NCBI GenBank assembly: GCA_945877725.1
Contig: CAMDXR010000159.1
Span: 1 to 7,209 of the forward strand
DNA from: Limnohabitans sp. Rim8
Lineage (GTDB): Bacteria > Pseudomonadota > Gammaproteobacteria > Burkholderiales > Burkholderiaceae_C
Direction: 5' to 3'
Length of the DNA stretch: 7,209 bases
Below, in pieces: positions 6,792 through 7,209 of this stretch (positions are counted from its first letter, which is position 1; each line of letters begins with the position of its first letter). The notes under the pieces were generated by a model that searched no databases, was not told where the DNA came from, and saw only the letters and a list, made by a program, of their open reading frames with translations. The position numbers were made by a program, and so were the translations under genes.

Positions 6792-7209
6792 CTTGCCCTC
6801 TGCGCAATCGCTGTTTTCACTGCAAGGCCACACAGCCTTGGTCACGGGTGCCTCCAGCGGTCTGGGCTTGCAGGGGTTTCAATGTCTAGCTCGTGCGGGG
6901 GCCCGGGTCATAGGTGCAGCACGTCGGGTGGAGGCTGTGCGGTCGCAGGTGCAAAGTCTGGTGGCGCTGGGACATGATGCGCACAGTCTCGCGATGGATG
7001 TCAGCAGCGAGCAAAGCGTAGCGCAAGCCTTTAACGAGTTAGACCAAAGGGGTCTGGTGGCCGATATTGTGGTGAACTTTGCCGGTATCGGCTTAAACAG
7101 CAAATGGCGACATAACCAAGAAGCGCAATGGCTGCGCCTGCTGCAAACCAATTTACTGGGGGCTGAGCGCGTCAGTCAGGCTGCAGTTCAACGTTTGCTG
7201 GCGCTGAAG
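6784..7209 (+). CDS. Short-chain dehydrogenase/reductase, N-terminal part (3' end outside window)
   Basis: The frame runs from ATG 6784 to the window edge, giving 142 residues with no stop. The Rossmann nucleotide-binding motif TGASSGLG is at 21-28, after the strand TALV. The second strand ends in GAARR (44-48); basic residues there hint at NADP(H), though weakly. MDVS (71-74) is the adenine-side Asp motif. NFAGIG (98-103) replaces the usual NNAG. TNLLG (122-126) contains N123, the likely catalytic tetrad Asn. The catalytic Ser and Tyr-x-x-x-Lys would lie beyond the edge. The start overlaps the thiolase stop by eight bases and has no clear Shine-Dalgarno at normal spacing, so coupling is likely. 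Next to a thiolase, the natural role is a 3-hydroxyacyl-CoA dehydrogenase or ketoreductase, but SDR substrates cannot be told from this part. Confidence 0.9.
   Translation, partial: MADLPSAQSLFSLQGHTALVTGASSGLGLQGFQCLARAGARVIGAARRVEAVRSQVQSLVALGHDAHSLAMDVSSEQSVAQAFNELDQRGLVADIVVNFAGIGLNSKWRHNQEAQWLRLLQTNLLGAERVSQAAVQRLLALK

Noticed and set aside
5940..6820. Two long minus-strand open frames (249 and 233 codons) opposite the thiolase
   Set aside because: They overlap each other in different frames and oppose a well supported thiolase; neither has family motifs.

Overview
The window is a gapless, one-directional (+ strand) stretch of a bacterial catabolic operon. It holds seven protein genes, the first and last cut by the window edges. 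Base composition (moderately GC-rich, roughly high-50s percent by eye), the PaaN-type aldehyde dehydrogenase and the general look of the proteins suggest a betaproteobacterium, most likely Burkholderiales/Comamonadaceae (Rhodoferax/Polaromonas/Limnohabitans-like). That placement is an inference from style, not from a marker gene.

Layout: 1-642 is the C-terminal part of a PaaN-like aldehyde dehydrogenase. 654-2099 is a carotenoid cleavage oxygenase (CCO) family non-heme iron enzyme with all four iron-binding histidines. 2101-3840 is an AMP-forming acyl-CoA synthetase. 3837-4574 is a small alpha/beta hydrolase. 4571-5563 is a nitronate-monooxygenase-like FMN oxidoreductase. 5556-6791 is an SCP2-type thiolase. 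6784-7209 is the N-terminal part of a short-chain dehydrogenase/reductase (SDR). Only 12 bases lie between genes (643-653 and 2100), and the last four junctions overlap by 4 or 8 bases. The genes are therefore almost certainly one transcript with translational coupling. No promoter, terminator, RNA gene, mobile element or CRISPR array is visible, and there is no gene-free stretch over 300 bases.

How they may work together (inference): the CCO splits a C=C bond of an unsaturated substrate to give aldehyde or ketone fragments. An aldehyde dehydrogenase oxidises an aldehyde, the ligase makes the CoA thioester, and the flavoprotein, SDR and thiolase carry out reduction, hydroxyacyl oxidation and thiolytic cleavage. 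The hydrolase opens a ring or ester, or edits thioesters. No acyl-CoA dehydrogenase or enoyl-CoA hydratase is present here, so part of the pathway probably lies outside. The substrate is not identifiable from the window.

The most interesting point is the CCO. By eye-alignment to lignostilbene dioxygenases, it lacks the Lys and Tyr that hold a 4-hydroxyphenyl group, and it replaces one of the three second-shell glutamates with Tyr. This suggests a divergent CCO with a non-lignostilbene substrate, embedded in a dedicated CoA-thioester pathway.
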